A stretch of 64,000 nucleotides of DNA from the NCBI GenBank assembly GCA_963727915.1, contig CAVSID010000001.1, positions 1,245,684 to 1,309,683 on the forward strand, written 5' to 3'. The DNA comes from CAWAND01 sp963727915. GTDB lineage: Bacteria > Chloroflexota > Anaerolineae > Anaerolineales > E44-bin32. Every line of letters begins with the position of its first letter. Positions within the stretch are counted from its first letter, which is position 1. The position numbers and the translations under genes were made by a program. The notes beneath the pieces are model-generated. The model saw only the letters and a program-made list of their open reading frames with translations. It did no database searches and was not told where the DNA came from. Positions 63,600 through 64,000 of the stretch are shown here, piece by piece.

Positions 63600-64000
63600 A
63601 GAGCAAATGGGTCCAGCAAGCTTGTGGTTTCCACCCGGAAGAATCTGCCCGGAGAGAAGTCTCTGGCACTTCCGGAAGAAGCTTCTGTAGATTTCGATGA
63701 GGTTGTCCTCCGCGGTTAATCGCGGTTGCACTTAGCGAAGGTAGCCCAGTTATGAACTGCCATTTGTTCCGTTCTGCTGAAGAGAGTCTTGTTTCCTCCC
63801 GGCGGCTCCAAGCGCATCGAGTTGGGAGAAGACGGGGCCGGCAGAGATGTTAGGGTGACGATAGGGGTGCCTGTTCAAAGGAGCTATTCCGGGGATCGCA
63901 ATAGCTCGAGTGAAGAGGCGCTCAATGAAACGCAAAGAACTTCGATGACCGATGGAGAGATCGGTTCCGGGCCTGCAGAGATCTGAGAGAGTACCGAGAA
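63600..64000. other. Window end without a secure gene
   Basis: Plus-strand frame 63601-63719 continues the preceding ORF past TAG (SSKLVVSTRKNLPGEKSLAL) and ends at TAA. Beyond that only short unremarkable frames are seen. Confidence 0.4.

Overview
The window looks like a stretch of bacterial chromosome from an uncultivated, G+C-rich member of the Chloroflexota (Anaerolineae-like). That placement is inferred from several signs: a T-box upstream of leuS, an F420-type NADP oxidoreductase homologue, aerobic-type CO-dehydrogenase/xanthine-dehydrogenase genes with cox accessory genes, Thr/Pro-rich lipoprotein linkers, and a small secreted protein ending in a YLPLI-type tail. No rRNA is present, so the placement is not proven. 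Genes are tightly packed, often with 4-base start/stop overlaps. More than twenty genes, including the essential leuS, contain apparent frameshifts. I read most of these as consensus indel errors, so a join across frames is annotated as one gene.

Layout. 1-9.5 kb: tail of a cation/proton antiporter with a PII-like domain and a small PII-like protein; flavin reductase; an alkaline-phosphatase-superfamily enzyme, a methyltransferase and a thioredoxin-like selenoprotein with an in-frame UGA; EF-G2; DUF6504; PAP2 phosphatase; MFS transporter; M24 peptidase. 9.7-23.4 kb: a molybdenum-hydroxylase catabolic locus. It holds coxG, the MoxR-type ATPase coxD, coxE and xdhC, a class III CoA transferase, and then a long operon: FAD subunit, 2Fe-2S subunit, amidase, a short FdrA-domain gene, DUF1116 (AllG-like), a cyclase-family hydrolase, the molybdopterin subunit and DUF2877 (AllH-like). 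23.4-36.5 kb: mixed housekeeping and regulatory genes, a secreted protein with six 34-residue repeats, two further secreted proteins, methyltransferases, a DUF3048 lipoprotein and membrane proteins. 36.6-57.3 kb: two tRNA-Ala genes, a T-box and leuS, RidA, an OmpR-type two-component pair, an M6-like metallopeptidase, a SelW-like CxxU selenoprotein next to dtd, membrane proteins, a BldC/MerR-like regulator with three direct repeats upstream, a PyrD/PyrK-like pair, an SPFH protein, an esterase, a trypsin-like protease with a stand-alone copy of its N-terminal domain, a solute-binding protein with a divergent MocR regulator, and the C-terminal part of ComEC. 57.4-64 kb: a visibly less G+C-rich segment with a ParB-like protein, a Dam-type adenine methylase, a P-loop nucleotide-kinase-like protein and several translationally coupled unknown genes, one with membrane segments. 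It looks like an acquired island.

How the genes work together. The 9.7-23.4 kb locus reads as an N-heterocycle or amide degradation system: a molybdenum hydroxylase and its assembly factors, ring- or amide-opening hydrolases, and AllG/AllH/FdrA relatives that in E. coli belong to the oxamate carbamoyltransferase. Two unrelated thiol-redox proteins each carry UGA exactly at the redox cysteine, and each has a hairpin whose loop begins 28 nucleotides after the UGA. Together they argue that the organism decodes selenocysteine. An 18-base palindrome, TTGTGA-N6-TCACAA, occurs five times (plus one near-match), suggesting a CRP/FNR- or Rex-type regulon.
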